Source of the DNA: a virus
Virus record (IMG/VR): IMGVR_UViG_3300030098_000367
Coordinates: 3,442 to 26,485 of that record
Reading direction: 5' to 3' (one strand)
DNA: 23,044 bases
Each line of letters begins with the position of its first letter. Within the stretch, counting starts at the first letter, position 1. The notes below the pieces were generated by a model. That model saw only the letters and a list, made by a program, of their open reading frames with translations, was not told the origin of the DNA and ran no database searches. Below, piece by piece: positions 1-7,109 of the stretch. Position numbers and translations under genes: made by a program.

Positions 1-366
1 TCCAATACGCTCACATATTCAGATGGTGAGTATGTCGATGTCTATCAGAATGGTATACTACTCAAACCTGCCACAGATTACACCTCCACAACAGGCACAA
101 CAGTGGTTTTGGTTACAGGTGCATCCGTTAACGATGTTGTGGAGATAGTGGTATATGATGCGTTTAGCATAGCCAACAGCTACACCAAGTCAGAGTCAGA
201 CACACGCTATCCCTTCTTAGGTAACGACAGTATCATACGAACCAATGGTCAGACAATAAGTGCTGACATAACAATCAGTAGCACAACCAATGCACTGTCA
301 GCAGGACCTATTACAGTCGGTGCATCAGCAACGCTAACAGTTAATGGATTTTATACAATATTATGA
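1..366 (+). CDS. Tail fibre protein, C-terminal part (5' end outside window)
   Basis: The reading frame is open from base 1 and stops at 364-366, so the N-terminus lies upstream of the window. What is seen is a beta-rich, Ser/Thr/Gly-rich chain. It contains a segment reading YVDVYQNGILLKPATDYT, followed by VVLVTG and VVEIVVYDAF. In my memory this module recurs in fibre and appendage proteins of marine phages. A linker follows (SYTKSESDTRYPFL) and then a short C-terminal segment ending TVGASATLTVNGFYTIL. The stop overlaps the next start in an ATGA arrangement, which suggests translational coupling with the fibre-tip genes downstream. It is probably the shaft or base protein onto which the following small proteins assemble. 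An internal ATG at 103 exists, but the homologous module begins before it, so I do not take it as the start. Confidence 0.8.
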   Translation, partial: SNTLTYSDGEYVDVYQNGILLKPATDYTSTTGTTVVLVTGASVNDVVEIVVYDAFSIANSYTKSESDTRYPFLGNDSIIRTNGQTISADITISSTTNALSAGPITVGASATLTVNGFYTIL

Positions 367-764
367 CAAGTGAACTTAGAGTAGATAATTTAAAAGGTAG
401 CACCACAGGTGGAAGTATAAATGTCTTGGGTGAAGGTACATCTGCGACTACTAACTTACAGCAGGGGTTGTGTAAAGCTTGGTTAAGTTTTAATCAAAAT
501 ACAGCAGATGACAGTTTTAATATGTCTAGTGTTACTGATAGCTCCACAGGTAACTATATAACTGTGCTAAGTAATAATATGTCAAATGTAAATTATAATG
601 AAGTTGGAATGGCTAGAACCTATCATATTAATTCAAGCTCTGCTGATAATAAAACAACAACAGGAGACCAACATCAAACATTTTATGTTAGTAATACATC
701 AGGAGGAAGAACAAGCTTCGATTTATCTAGGTCTCATGTTTCATATTTTGGAGATTTAGCATAA
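363..764 (+). CDS. Fibre-tip / receptor-binding paralogue 1
   Basis: This 133-residue protein is the first of three tandem paralogues. The shared plan is a short N-terminal segment (MTSELRVDNLKGST), a GEG-x-TTNLQQGL-x-K-x-W core at residues ~23-40, then DSFN-S-TD and N-NMSN-Y motifs. The C-terminus is variable and ends in GDLA. The N-terminal 'SELRVDNLKG' type leader and GEG motif are familiar to me from small fibre-associated proteins of marine phages. The exact role is not proven. Position and internal variation suggest an exposed tip or adhesin that contacts the host receptor. The start at 363 overlaps the previous stop (ATGA) and the stop overlaps the next start (TAATG). No signal peptide or membrane segment is seen. 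Confidence 0.8.
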   Translation: MTSELRVDNLKGSTTGGSINVLGEGTSATTNLQQGLCKAWLSFNQNTADDSFNMSSVTDSSTGNYITVLSNNMSNVNYNEVGMARTYHINSSSADNKTTTGDQHQTFYVSNTSGGRTSFDLSRSHVSYFGDLA

Positions 765-1264
765 TGGCAAGTGAAATTAAAGTAGATACAATCGTCAATG
801 CAGGGGGAGATAATGACACTGGTATTGACCTTGCGACTAATGACCAGATATTGCTGAAGGTAGCCAATGCTACAAAGCTAACCATGAACTCCACAGGACA
901 GACCACTATTGTTGGAGAGGGTGGTACGACTACTACTAACCTACAACAGGGGTTAGCTAAATGTTGGGTTAATGTAGATATGGTAAATAACAATGTTAGA
1001 GATAGCTTTAATTTAAGTGGAACTACTGATAATGGAACAGGACGTTACGAATTAGCTTTTTCTAATAATTTTAATAATAATGATTACGCAGGAGCAGGTA
1101 TGAGTAAGGATGGTTCTGGTTATAATGATACTGCTAATTTAGGGTGTGACTATAACGGTGCTATGTCCACTAGTGCTTTTGAGATATTTGCCACACACGC
1201 AAGTGCTACGTCAGGTAATGACTCAGATTACGCAATGGTGATTATAGCAGGAGACTTAGCATAA
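764..1264 (+). CDS. Fibre-tip / receptor-binding paralogue 2
   Basis: This 166-residue protein is the second tandem paralogue. It is longer than its neighbours because of an extra ~30-residue stretch near the N-terminus (residues ~14-45) containing GIDLATNDQILLKVANATKLTMNS. That stretch resembles repeat units of phage fibre shafts. After it come the shared core GEGGTTTTNLQQGLAKCW, then DSFNLSGTTDNGTG, SNNFNNNDY and the ending IAGDLA. The rest of the C-terminal half has diverged from copies 1 and 3, as expected if it forms the receptor contact. The start lies in a TAATG overlap with copy 1 and the stop in a TAATG overlap with copy 3, so the three are almost certainly co-translated. Function is inferred from context, not from a recognised domain. 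Confidence 0.8.
   Translation: MASEIKVDTIVNAGGDNDTGIDLATNDQILLKVANATKLTMNSTGQTTIVGEGGTTTTNLQQGLAKCWVNVDMVNNNVRDSFNLSGTTDNGTGRYELAFSNNFNNNDYAGAGMSKDGSGYNDTANLGCDYNGAMSTSAFEIFATHASATSGNDSDYAMVIIAGDLA
944..969 (+). repeat. 26-base direct repeat, unit 1
   Basis: This is the DNA encoding the conserved core of fibre paralogue 2. It matches bases 1360-1385 in paralogue 3 at 25 of 26 positions (T versus G at the nineteenth base). Paralogue 1 carries a more diverged version at about 459-484. It is the best-conserved DNA stretch among the three copies and a plausible place for homologous exchange. Confidence 0.75.
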
Positions 1265-1668
1265 TGGCATCAACACTTAAAATAAATACATTAACAGGTG
1301 TCACCACAGCAGGGTCAATCGCTGTGACAGGCGAAGGGAATAGCACCACGACTAATCTGCAACAGGGGTTAGCTAAAGGTTGGGTAAACTTTGATACAAA
1401 TGATAACCCACCAGTTGCTAATGATAGTTTTAATGTAAGTAGTCTCACAGATGATGACCAAGAAGTAGAAATTAACATGACTAACGCAATGTCAAACAGT
1501 GTTTATTCTCCTACATCTAGTGGGGGAAACAGTAGTTCAAATCCATCTAACAGAAACTTAGCTGTTGCCATATTGTCTTCCTCAGTTATCAACTGTGAAA
1601 TGTTTACAACAAATAATGCAGCGGCAGTTGGATTACATCACGTTACATGGCATGGAGATTTAGCATGA
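1264..1668 (+). CDS. Fibre-tip / receptor-binding paralogue 3
   Basis: This 134-residue protein is the third tandem paralogue. It has the leader MASTLKINTLTGVTTAGSI, the core GEGNSTTTNLQQGLAKGW, DSFNVSSLTD, a divergent Ser/Asn-rich middle and the ending WHGDLA. It aligns end to end with copy 1 and lacks the shaft-like insert of copy 2. Around the LQQGLAK core the DNA is nearly identical to copy 2 (25 of 26 bases), while the outer parts have diverged. The stop TGA overlaps the next gene's ATG at 1665-1668. The likely role is an adhesin-type virion protein; a chaperone or trimerisation tag for the fibre is an alternative that sequence alone cannot exclude. Confidence 0.8.
   Translation: MASTLKINTLTGVTTAGSIAVTGEGNSTTTNLQQGLAKGWVNFDTNDNPPVANDSFNVSSLTDDDQEVEINMTNAMSNSVYSPTSSGGNSSSNPSNRNLAVAILSSSVINCEMFTTNNAAAVGLHHVTWHGDLA
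1360..1385 (+). repeat. 26-base direct repeat, unit 2
   Basis: This is the partner of 944-969, lying at the same place in fibre paralogue 3 and encoding the LQQGLAK-x-W core. There is one mismatch over 26 bases. Confidence 0.75.
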
Positions 1669-2756
1669 GCAAAGCAGCAGAATTAGCAAACCTTATAGGC
1701 AACATCAACGCTGGTGGGGGTGGGGCTAATAAAAATGTCATAATTAATGGGGCAATGAACGTGGCACAGAGAAGTGTCTCAGAAACAGGCATTTCTTCTA
1801 GTGGCTATTATACTTGTGATAGATGGAGAGTTATATTAGGTGGTAGTACAGCAGGTCGTTTTACCATGACACAAGACAGTTCTGCACCTAGTGGATTTGC
1901 AAATAGTTTAAAACTAGATTGCACGACAGCAGATACATCTATTGCATCAACAGAGGTTTTGATATTACAGCAAAAAATAGAAGGTCAAAACTTACAAGGA
2001 TTTGCAAAGGGGACATCAGATGCAAAACCTTTTGCTGTGTCTTTTTATGTAAAAGGAAATGCAAGTGCTACATATGTTGCTGAACTTATGGACAATGACA
2101 ACACTAGACAAGTTAGTAAATCTTTTACTGTGGGTACAGACTGGACAAGAGTAGAATTAACATTTCCAGCTGATACAACAGGAGCATTTGATGATGACAA
2201 TGGAGCAAGTTTAGACCTGATGATTTGGCTTCACGGAGGTTCTACTTATACCAGTGGCACACTAAGTGAAACATGGTCTGCTAGAGCAGACAATGATAGA
2301 GCCGTAGGTATATCTTCCTTCTTCTCAAGCACAGATAACACATTCTTTCTTACAGGAGTTCAGTTAGAAGTAGGGCAGAACCCAACAACATTTGAGCATG
2401 AGCCTTTTGAGAGGACGTTAGAGAAGTGTCAGAGGTATTACTATCTAGCAATGGATACTGCAAACGATGGAGCTACTCACGGGCCAATTGGTGCTAATTA
2501 TAAAAGTGATAATGCACGACTTGTTTTTTTCTTTCCAAAATTGATGAGGGCTACACCTACCCTTACTTCTAGTGGTAATCTTAGAATTTATTCAAGATCC
2601 CAAAACGATTCTATAAGCGATCTGAGTCTTAAAACAGCTCACAATAAATTTGCTCAATTAAACACCGATTCAATATCTGGAACAACTGGAGATGCGTGTT
2701 TTTCCTATGCCACATCAGGTGATTCAATAAAAATACAATTTGATTCGGAGTTATAA
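1665..2756 (+). CDS. Tail fibre protein with jelly-roll-like carbohydrate-binding region
   Basis: This is a 363-residue protein. The start at 1665 is chosen because it gives the usual ATGA overlap and a sensible N-terminus (MSKAAELANLIGNINAG); an in-frame ATG at 1647 would lie inside the preceding gene. After a helical leader comes NVIINGAMNVAQRS, a motif found at the start of the C-terminal domain of many phage fibres. A beta-rich body with FYVKGN, WTRVELTFPAD, and TGVQLEVG-x-NPTTFEHEPFERTLEKCQRYYY follows. That last stretch resembles the 'QLE-G--PT-FE-R---EEL-LCQRYY' signature I remember from galactose-binding-like fibre domains. The remaining ~100 C-terminal residues look variable and are probably the tip. 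The likely role is binding of a cell-surface glycan during adsorption. This is the largest fibre gene in the block and the most probable main receptor-binding protein. Confidence 0.85.
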   Translation: MSKAAELANLIGNINAGGGGANKNVIINGAMNVAQRSVSETGISSSGYYTCDRWRVILGGSTAGRFTMTQDSSAPSGFANSLKLDCTTADTSIASTEVLILQQKIEGQNLQGFAKGTSDAKPFAVSFYVKGNASATYVAELMDNDNTRQVSKSFTVGTDWTRVELTFPADTTGAFDDDNGASLDLMIWLHGGSTYTSGTLSETWSARADNDRAVGISSFFSSTDNTFFLTGVQLEVGQNPTTFEHEPFERTLEKCQRYYYLAMDTANDGATHGPIGANYKSDNARLVFFFPKLMRATPTLTSSGNLRIYSRSQNDSISDLSLKTAHNKFAQLNTDSISGTTGDACFSYATSGDSIKIQFDSEL

Positions 2757-2930
2757 ATGGAACAAATTAATATTACGTCAGCACAATACACAGAAGAAGA
2801 CAAAACTGTAATCAAAGCAATCATTGATGGCACAGAAATGTTTGTACCAAACGACCCTGACAACAGACACTATGCAGAAATACTAAAGCAAGTAAAGGAA
2901 GGCACACTGACAATCAAGGACGCTGACTAA
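2757..2930 (+). CDS. Small conserved virion-associated protein (57 aa)
   Basis: This short gene encodes a 57-residue acidic protein, MEQINITSAQYTEEDKTVIK and onward, containing IDGTEMFVPNDPDNRHYAEIL and ending TIKDAD. I recognise the plan 'ITSAQY-----AI-A-IDG--M-VP-DP-NRHY--IL' from small proteins encoded beside tail-fibre genes of many marine and enteric phages. Their function is not established, but a fibre assembly or chaperone role is often suspected. The ATG follows the previous stop directly with no gap, and the stop TAA overlaps the next ATG (TAATG). This tight coupling supports a real gene despite its small size. Confidence 0.8.
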   Translation: MEQINITSAQYTEEDKTVIKAIIDGTEMFVPNDPDNRHYAEILKQVKEGTLTIKDAD

Positions 2931-3292
2931 TGCTTGGCTTTAATGCCATATCAGAAGTCTCTATTGCAGAACTTCCTGGTGCTTTTGTACCAGTATCTGG
3001 TATTAACGGCACTGTAGGTCTAGGCTCTGTTACAACAGAGGGAGTAGGAGCTGCCGATGTAACAGGATTATCAGCTACGATGGCTTTAGGTTCACTGGCT
3101 AGTGTTACAGGAACAGCCAACGTATCAATCACAGGATTATCAGCCATAGGTGAGGTAGGAAACGAAACAGTATGGGGATTAGTAGTGGCAGGCGTAGACA
3201 ACACATACACAAACATAACAACAGGTGCGTCACAGACATGGACAGAGATAACTACTGGAGCATCTCAAACATGGACAGATGTTATACAATAG
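2930..3292 (+). CDS. Small repetitive beta-rich virion protein
   Basis: This 120-residue protein opens MLGFNAISEVSIAELPG, a leader I recall from small phage structural proteins ('FSE-PISSLP' type). It is low in charge and rich in Gly, Thr, Val and Ser. It has loosely repeated 'TGLSA-x-ALGS/IGEVG' units at residues ~44-85. At the C-terminus (residues ~96-117) are two tandem 11-residue units, ITTGASQTWTE and ITTGASQTWTD. Such repeats commonly form beta strands exposed on the virion. The function is unknown; the place between fibre and collar genes argues for a tail-appendage role. No membrane segment or cysteine is present. The start is in a TAATG overlap with the 57-residue gene. Confidence 0.75.
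   Translation: MLGFNAISEVSIAELPGAFVPVSGINGTVGLGSVTTEGVGAADVTGLSATMALGSLASVTGTANVSITGLSAIGEVGNETVWGLVVAGVDNTYTNITTGASQTWTEITTGASQTWTDVIQ
3215..3280 (+). repeat. Two tandem 33-base units
   Basis: Units 3215-3247 and 3248-3280 encode ITTGASQTWT-E and ITTGASQTWT-D. Ten of eleven residues are identical, yet six codons differ only at synonymous third positions (ACA/ACT twice, GGT/GGA, GCG/GCA, TCA/TCT, CAG/CAA). The duplication is therefore old and has been kept at the protein level. Confidence 0.8.
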
Positions 3293-3315
3293 ATTATAAA
3301 GGTTAAATAAGATTT

Positions 3316-3321
3316 AAGGAG
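3316..3321 (+). promoter_or_regulatory. Shine-Dalgarno for the tail-collar gene
   Basis: AAGGAG lies five bases before the ATG at 3327. This is one of the few genes here that does not overlap its predecessor, and it has a strong independent ribosome binding site. That suggests it is translated at a high level on its own. Confidence 0.75.
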
Positions 3322-3326
3322 AAGCA

Positions 3327-4481
3327 ATGCCAAGTACATATACAGACAATGGTGGTATAGAGAAGATAGGTCTTGGTGAAAAGGCAGGGGCTTGGGGAAC
3401 CACCACAAATAATAACTTTGATATCATAGACAAACTAACTAATGGTGTTGTTAGTATAACCCTTTCAGGCACAACGCATACTCTTACGACTAGTGATGGT
3501 TCAGTTTCTGATGGTATGTCAAAAGTTTTAGTTTTAGGAGGCTCACCCTCTGGAGAAAACACAATAACAATAAGTCCTAATGATGCAGACAAGTTATACT
3601 TTGTGCAAAATGGCACAAGTCAGATAGCTACATTTACACAAGGCTCTGGAGCTAACGTAAGCGTAGCAGCAGGAAAGCAAGCTATAATATTTGCAGATGG
3701 TGCAGGATCAGGAGCAGCAGTTACAGAGATCAAGCCAAATACTGCTGATGCAAGTGTAGTGACAGCAACCCTAGCAGATGATGCAGTAACGGCTGCTAAA
3801 ATAGCAGATGATGCCGTTGGTGCTGATGCTGTGGCTGATAATTCTATCGGAGCAGCAGCAATAAATATATCAGGAAATGGCACATCTGGTCAGGCTGTGG
3901 TTTCTGATGGAGATGGTAGCTTTAGTTACGAATCTAATATTGTGCCATCTGGTGCGTTGATGCCGTATGCAGGAACTTCTGCTCCAACAGGTTTCTTACT
4001 GTGTGATGGTTCGGCTGTATCAAGAACTACTTATGCAACTCTCTTTTCTGCTATAAGCACAACATATGGATCAGGTGATGGTTCATCGACATTTAATCTT
4101 CCAGATTTACGAGGAAGAGTTGTTGCAGGTCAAGATGACATGGGGGGTGCATCAGCCAATAGACTTACTGATCAAACAGGTGGTCTTAATGGTGACACAT
4201 TGGGAGACACAGGAGGTTCTGAAACACATACATTGACAACAGCACAGTTAGCGTCACACACGCACACTTTTAGTGATACAGATTCACACACTGTTTCCTT
4301 CCCCAGAACTTTGATTGTAGGAGCTGCTAATAATTCCGTAAACGTAGACGGTAGTGGACAGCGACACGATGGTGGCACTCTAACTGTTTCAATTAGTGGA
4401 ACTACAAGCAGTACAGGTAGTGGTTCGGCACACAACAACGTACAGCCTACAATAATCTTGAACTACATTATAAAAACATAA
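3327..4481 (+). CDS. Tail-collar domain fibre protein
   Basis: This is a 384-residue fibre protein. Residues ~1-205 form a Gly/Thr/Ser-rich shaft with an Ala/Asp repeat (TLADDAVTAAKIADDAVGADAV type), likely a trimeric rod. Residues ~207-275 match the phage tail-collar domain (Pfam PF07484): PSGALMPYAG, PTGFLLCDGSAVSR, LFSAI-TTYG-GDGS-TFNLPDLRGR. The C-terminal part has THTLTTAQLASHTHTF with His311 and His313 in an HxH arrangement, and ends NVQPTIILNYIIKT, the usual end of this family. HxH residues in related fibre tips (T4 gp37, gp12) coordinate metal along the trimer axis; here that is an inference. The likely role is a host-contacting short tail fibre. A strong ribosome binding site precedes it. 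Confidence 0.92.
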   Translation: MPSTYTDNGGIEKIGLGEKAGAWGTTTNNNFDIIDKLTNGVVSITLSGTTHTLTTSDGSVSDGMSKVLVLGGSPSGENTITISPNDADKLYFVQNGTSQIATFTQGSGANVSVAAGKQAIIFADGAGSGAAVTEIKPNTADASVVTATLADDAVTAAKIADDAVGADAVADNSIGAAAINISGNGTSGQAVVSDGDGSFSYESNIVPSGALMPYAGTSAPTGFLLCDGSAVSRTTYATLFSAISTTYGSGDGSSTFNLPDLRGRVVAGQDDMGGASANRLTDQTGGLNGDTLGDTGGSETHTLTTAQLASHTHTFSDTDSHTVSFPRTLIVGAANNSVNVDGSGQRHDGGTLTVSISGTTSSTGSGSAHNNVQPTIILNYIIKT

Positions 4482-4490
4482 GAGAATATT

Positions 4491-6812
4491 ATGGCTTTAA
4501 CTAAATTACAGTTTAGAGCAGGAATAAACAGAGATTCAACATCATACACCAACGAAGGTGGTTGGTTTGATGGAGACAAAGTACGTTTTAGAAATGGTTT
4601 GCCTGAGAAGATAGGTGGTTGGACAAAGTATTCAGATACACAGTTTGTAGGAACTTGTCGTGCTTTGCACACATGGACAGCATTAGATAACACAAACTTT
4701 ATAGGCATAGGCACAAGTCAGAAGTATTACCTCAACGCAGGTGGTACTTACTATGACATAACACCTCTAAGACTTACCACAGGTGGTGGCGATGTTACAT
4801 TCTCTGCAACTAATGGAAGCTCTACCATAACTGTGACTGACACAGATCATGGGGCAAACCTAAATGACTTTGTTACTTTTACAAACGCAGGAACACTGGG
4901 TGCTAATGTAACAGCAAGTGTTTTAAACCAAGAACATCAGATAACATCCATAATAAGTAGCAGTCAATATGCTATTGACGTAATAAGTTTGTTAGACACA
5001 ACGGCTATTAACGATACAAATGGTATAAACGAATCTGTTACTTCTGTAACTGTAGATGATACTAGCTCTTTTGCTTCATCTGGAACTATAAAGATAGATG
5101 ACGAGTTAATCACTTACTCTGGCAAAACGTCAGACACTCTTACAGGTCTTACTAGAGGTGCATTAAGCACTAGTGCAGCTACTCATGCCGATGATGCTAC
5201 CGTAACAGAGATGCCCAATGCGTCAGATTCTGGGAATGGTGGAAGCTCTACAGTGGGAGAGTATCAGATAAATGTAGGACTAGAAGATAACTCCTACGGA
5301 AATGGTTGGGGTGCAGGTATATGGGGTGGTATATCTGGATCAGCAGCAACCACAGCCGTAAACGATGGAAGTGGTATGACAGCTTCAGCGACTAGCGTAA
5401 CAGTAGATTCATCGGCTAACTTTGAAACAACAGGATACTTGTTAATAGACAGCGAGATAATTCAATACACAGGAAAAACATCTACTACATTTACAGGATT
5501 AACTAGAGGATTGTTTGGAACAACGGCAGCCACTCACGCTGATGATGCTACAGTCACAGAGGCATCAGGGGGTTGGGGTGTACCTGCCACTACAAACATA
5601 GCAGGAGCTTTGTTGCGTCACTGGTCACACGATAACTTTGGCGAAGACCTAGTTATGAATGTTAGAGATGGTGCAATATATTATTGGGATAAATCAAGTG
5701 GTACATCATCAAGAGCCGTAGAGATTACAACACTAGCAGGGTCTACCAACGCACCAACAATAGCCAAGAAGGTAATAGTCTCTGAAAGAGACAGACACGT
5801 TCTAGCCTTTGGTTGTGATAGTGAGACAGCAAGTGGCACACAAGACCCATTGCTAATTAGATTTGCCTCACAGGAAAGCCTTACGGAATGGAACGCACTG
5901 CCAACAAACACGGCAGGTGAGTTGCGTATTGGTACAGGATCAGAGATTGTTACAGCCGTGCAGACAAAGCAACAGACACTTGTTATTACAGATGTATCGG
6001 TACACGCATTACAGTTTATTGGCCCTCCGTTTACTTTTGGTATTACAGAGGTTGGTAGAAACACCACGATAATATCTGAGAATGCTGCCGTGGCTGTAGA
6101 GGAGTCTGTATACTGGATGGGATACAGAGAGTTCTATGTTTATAATGGTCGAACACAAAAGCTCGTATGTCCTGTGCAAGACTTTGTGTTTAGTGATTTA
6201 AACAGAGATCAAGATACAAAGATTGTAGCAGGTCAGAATAGTGCATACTCTGAAGTATGGTGGTTCTACCCATCATCAGATGCCACAGCTAATGACAGGT
6301 ATGTGGTATATAACTATGAACAAAACATTTGGTATTATGGCACTCTGGCAAGAACAGCATGGGTAGACAGAGGTGTTTTGTTGTATCCCATAGCTGCCTC
6401 AACAGATAACTATCTTTACTATCAGGAGTTTGGTTTAGACGATGGATCGCAATCACCTGCATCAGGAATTACATCGTTTATAGAATCAAGTCAGGTTACC
6501 ATAGGAGATGGAGACAAGTTCTTCTTTGCAAATAAAGTTATACCAGACATAACATTTAGAGAGAGTACAAACGAAACACCACAGGTCAACTTGACGTTAA
6601 AGGCAAGACGGTTCCCTGGGACTACATACAATCAGACAGAGACAAGTGCAGTTACACAGTCAGCAAGTACGCCTATAGAGTTATTCACTGAGAAGGCTGA
6701 TATACGCCTCAGAGGGCGTTCTTTTGCTCTTAGGCTAGAAAGTACAGCAACAGGCGTTTCATGGCGTTTAGGAACCACTAGAATTGATCTGAGGCAGGAT
6801 GGTAGGCGATAA
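4491..6812 (+). CDS. Large tail protein, probable nozzle/tail-tube (T7 gp12-like role)
   Basis: This is a 773-residue protein opening MALTKLQFRAGINRDSTSYT, then EGGWFDGDKVRFR-G-PEKIGGW. I recognise this signature as a very widespread large tail protein of marine podo- and siphoviruses. It resembles in plan the T7 gp12 / P22 gp10 nozzle proteins, which also begin with a strand-rich head and read as beta-propellers; that equivalence is inference. Two 57-residue modules (residues 184-240 and 301-357) are homologous: VTVD-SS-F-TG---ID-E-I-YTGKT--T-TGLTRG---T-AATHADDATVTE. Such modules occur as surface insertions in tail proteins. The C-terminal half contains VYWMGYREFYVYNGRTQKLV and a Trp/Tyr-rich region typical of a propeller. 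Nine bases separate it from the collar gene, and it overlaps the next gene by TAATG. Confidence 0.82.
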   Translation: MALTKLQFRAGINRDSTSYTNEGGWFDGDKVRFRNGLPEKIGGWTKYSDTQFVGTCRALHTWTALDNTNFIGIGTSQKYYLNAGGTYYDITPLRLTTGGGDVTFSATNGSSTITVTDTDHGANLNDFVTFTNAGTLGANVTASVLNQEHQITSIISSSQYAIDVISLLDTTAINDTNGINESVTSVTVDDTSSFASSGTIKIDDELITYSGKTSDTLTGLTRGALSTSAATHADDATVTEMPNASDSGNGGSSTVGEYQINVGLEDNSYGNGWGAGIWGGISGSAATTAVNDGSGMTASATSVTVDSSANFETTGYLLIDSEIIQYTGKTSTTFTGLTRGLFGTTAATHADDATVTEASGGWGVPATTNIAGALLRHWSHDNFGEDLVMNVRDGAIYYWDKSSGTSSRAVEITTLAGSTNAPTIAKKVIVSERDRHVLAFGCDSETASGTQDPLLIRFASQESLTEWNALPTNTAGELRIGTGSEIVTAVQTKQQTLVITDVSVHALQFIGPPFTFGITEVGRNTTIISENAAVAVEESVYWMGYREFYVYNGRTQKLVCPVQDFVFSDLNRDQDTKIVAGQNSAYSEVWWFYPSSDATANDRYVVYNYEQNIWYYGTLARTAWVDRGVLLYPIAASTDNYLYYQEFGLDDGSQSPASGITSFIESSQVTIGDGDKFFFANKVIPDITFRESTNETPQVNLTLKARRFPGTTYNQTETSAVTQSASTPIELFTEKADIRLRGRSFALRLESTATGVSWRLGTTRIDLRQDGRR

Positions 6813-7108
6813 TGTCCACAAAAGTACCCATACCGTTCTTTCCATCTGCTCCAAACGAGTATGATGCAAACTACATAACACAGATAGTAAGAGCCTTTGC
6901 GATATACACAGAACAGCAAAACGCAGGGGGAGAGGGCAGAAACACAGGTCTAGTCTTAACTAATCTACAGGCACATGACGATAACCTAGAAGTTGGGTCA
7001 TTGTTTGACCACGATGGGTTTGTGAAAATAAGTAGAGTAGATAGACCACATCCAAGAGGCAGTTTGGGAACGACAGGACTAGGGTCGGTAACCGTAACAT
7101 TACCATAA
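6812..7108 (+). CDS. Conserved small tail-associated protein (98 aa)
   Basis: This 98-residue protein opens MSTKVPIPFFPSAPNEYDAN, then YITQIVRAFAIYTEQQNAGGEGR, LTNLQ, and a C-terminal stretch LE-GSLF-HDGFVKISR. The plan 'PIPFFP--PN-YD--Y---I-RAF----QQ--PGEGR-T---LTNLQ-ND-GLE-G-LF--DGFVKI' is familiar from many marine phages, always just downstream of the large nozzle-like protein. The function is not established. The genetic linkage argues for a virion or tail-assembly part, perhaps a small adaptor. The gene overlaps its predecessor by one base (TAATG), and the next gene begins two bases after its stop. Confidence 0.75.
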   Translation: MSTKVPIPFFPSAPNEYDANYITQIVRAFAIYTEQQNAGGEGRNTGLVLTNLQAHDDNLEVGSLFDHDGFVKISRVDRPHPRGSLGTTGLGSVTVTLP

Positions 7109-7109
7109 A

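Noticed and set aside
727-1478. Minus-strand open frames opposite the fibre genes
   Set aside because: They mirror plus-strand coding sequence, show repetitive shadow peptides and have no ribosome binding site or recognisable motif.
1647-1664. Upstream in-frame ATG for the jelly-roll fibre gene
   Set aside because: It would extend the protein by six residues inside the previous gene; the ATGA-coupled start at 1665 follows the pattern of the neighbours.
3293-3326. Promoter or terminator in the 34-base gap before the collar gene
   Set aside because: It is AT-rich with a good ribosome binding site but no paired -35/-10 at proper spacing and no hairpin.
5681-6072. Open frames on both strands inside the nozzle-like gene
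   Set aside because: They lie fully inside a long, convincing coding frame and read as shadows of it.
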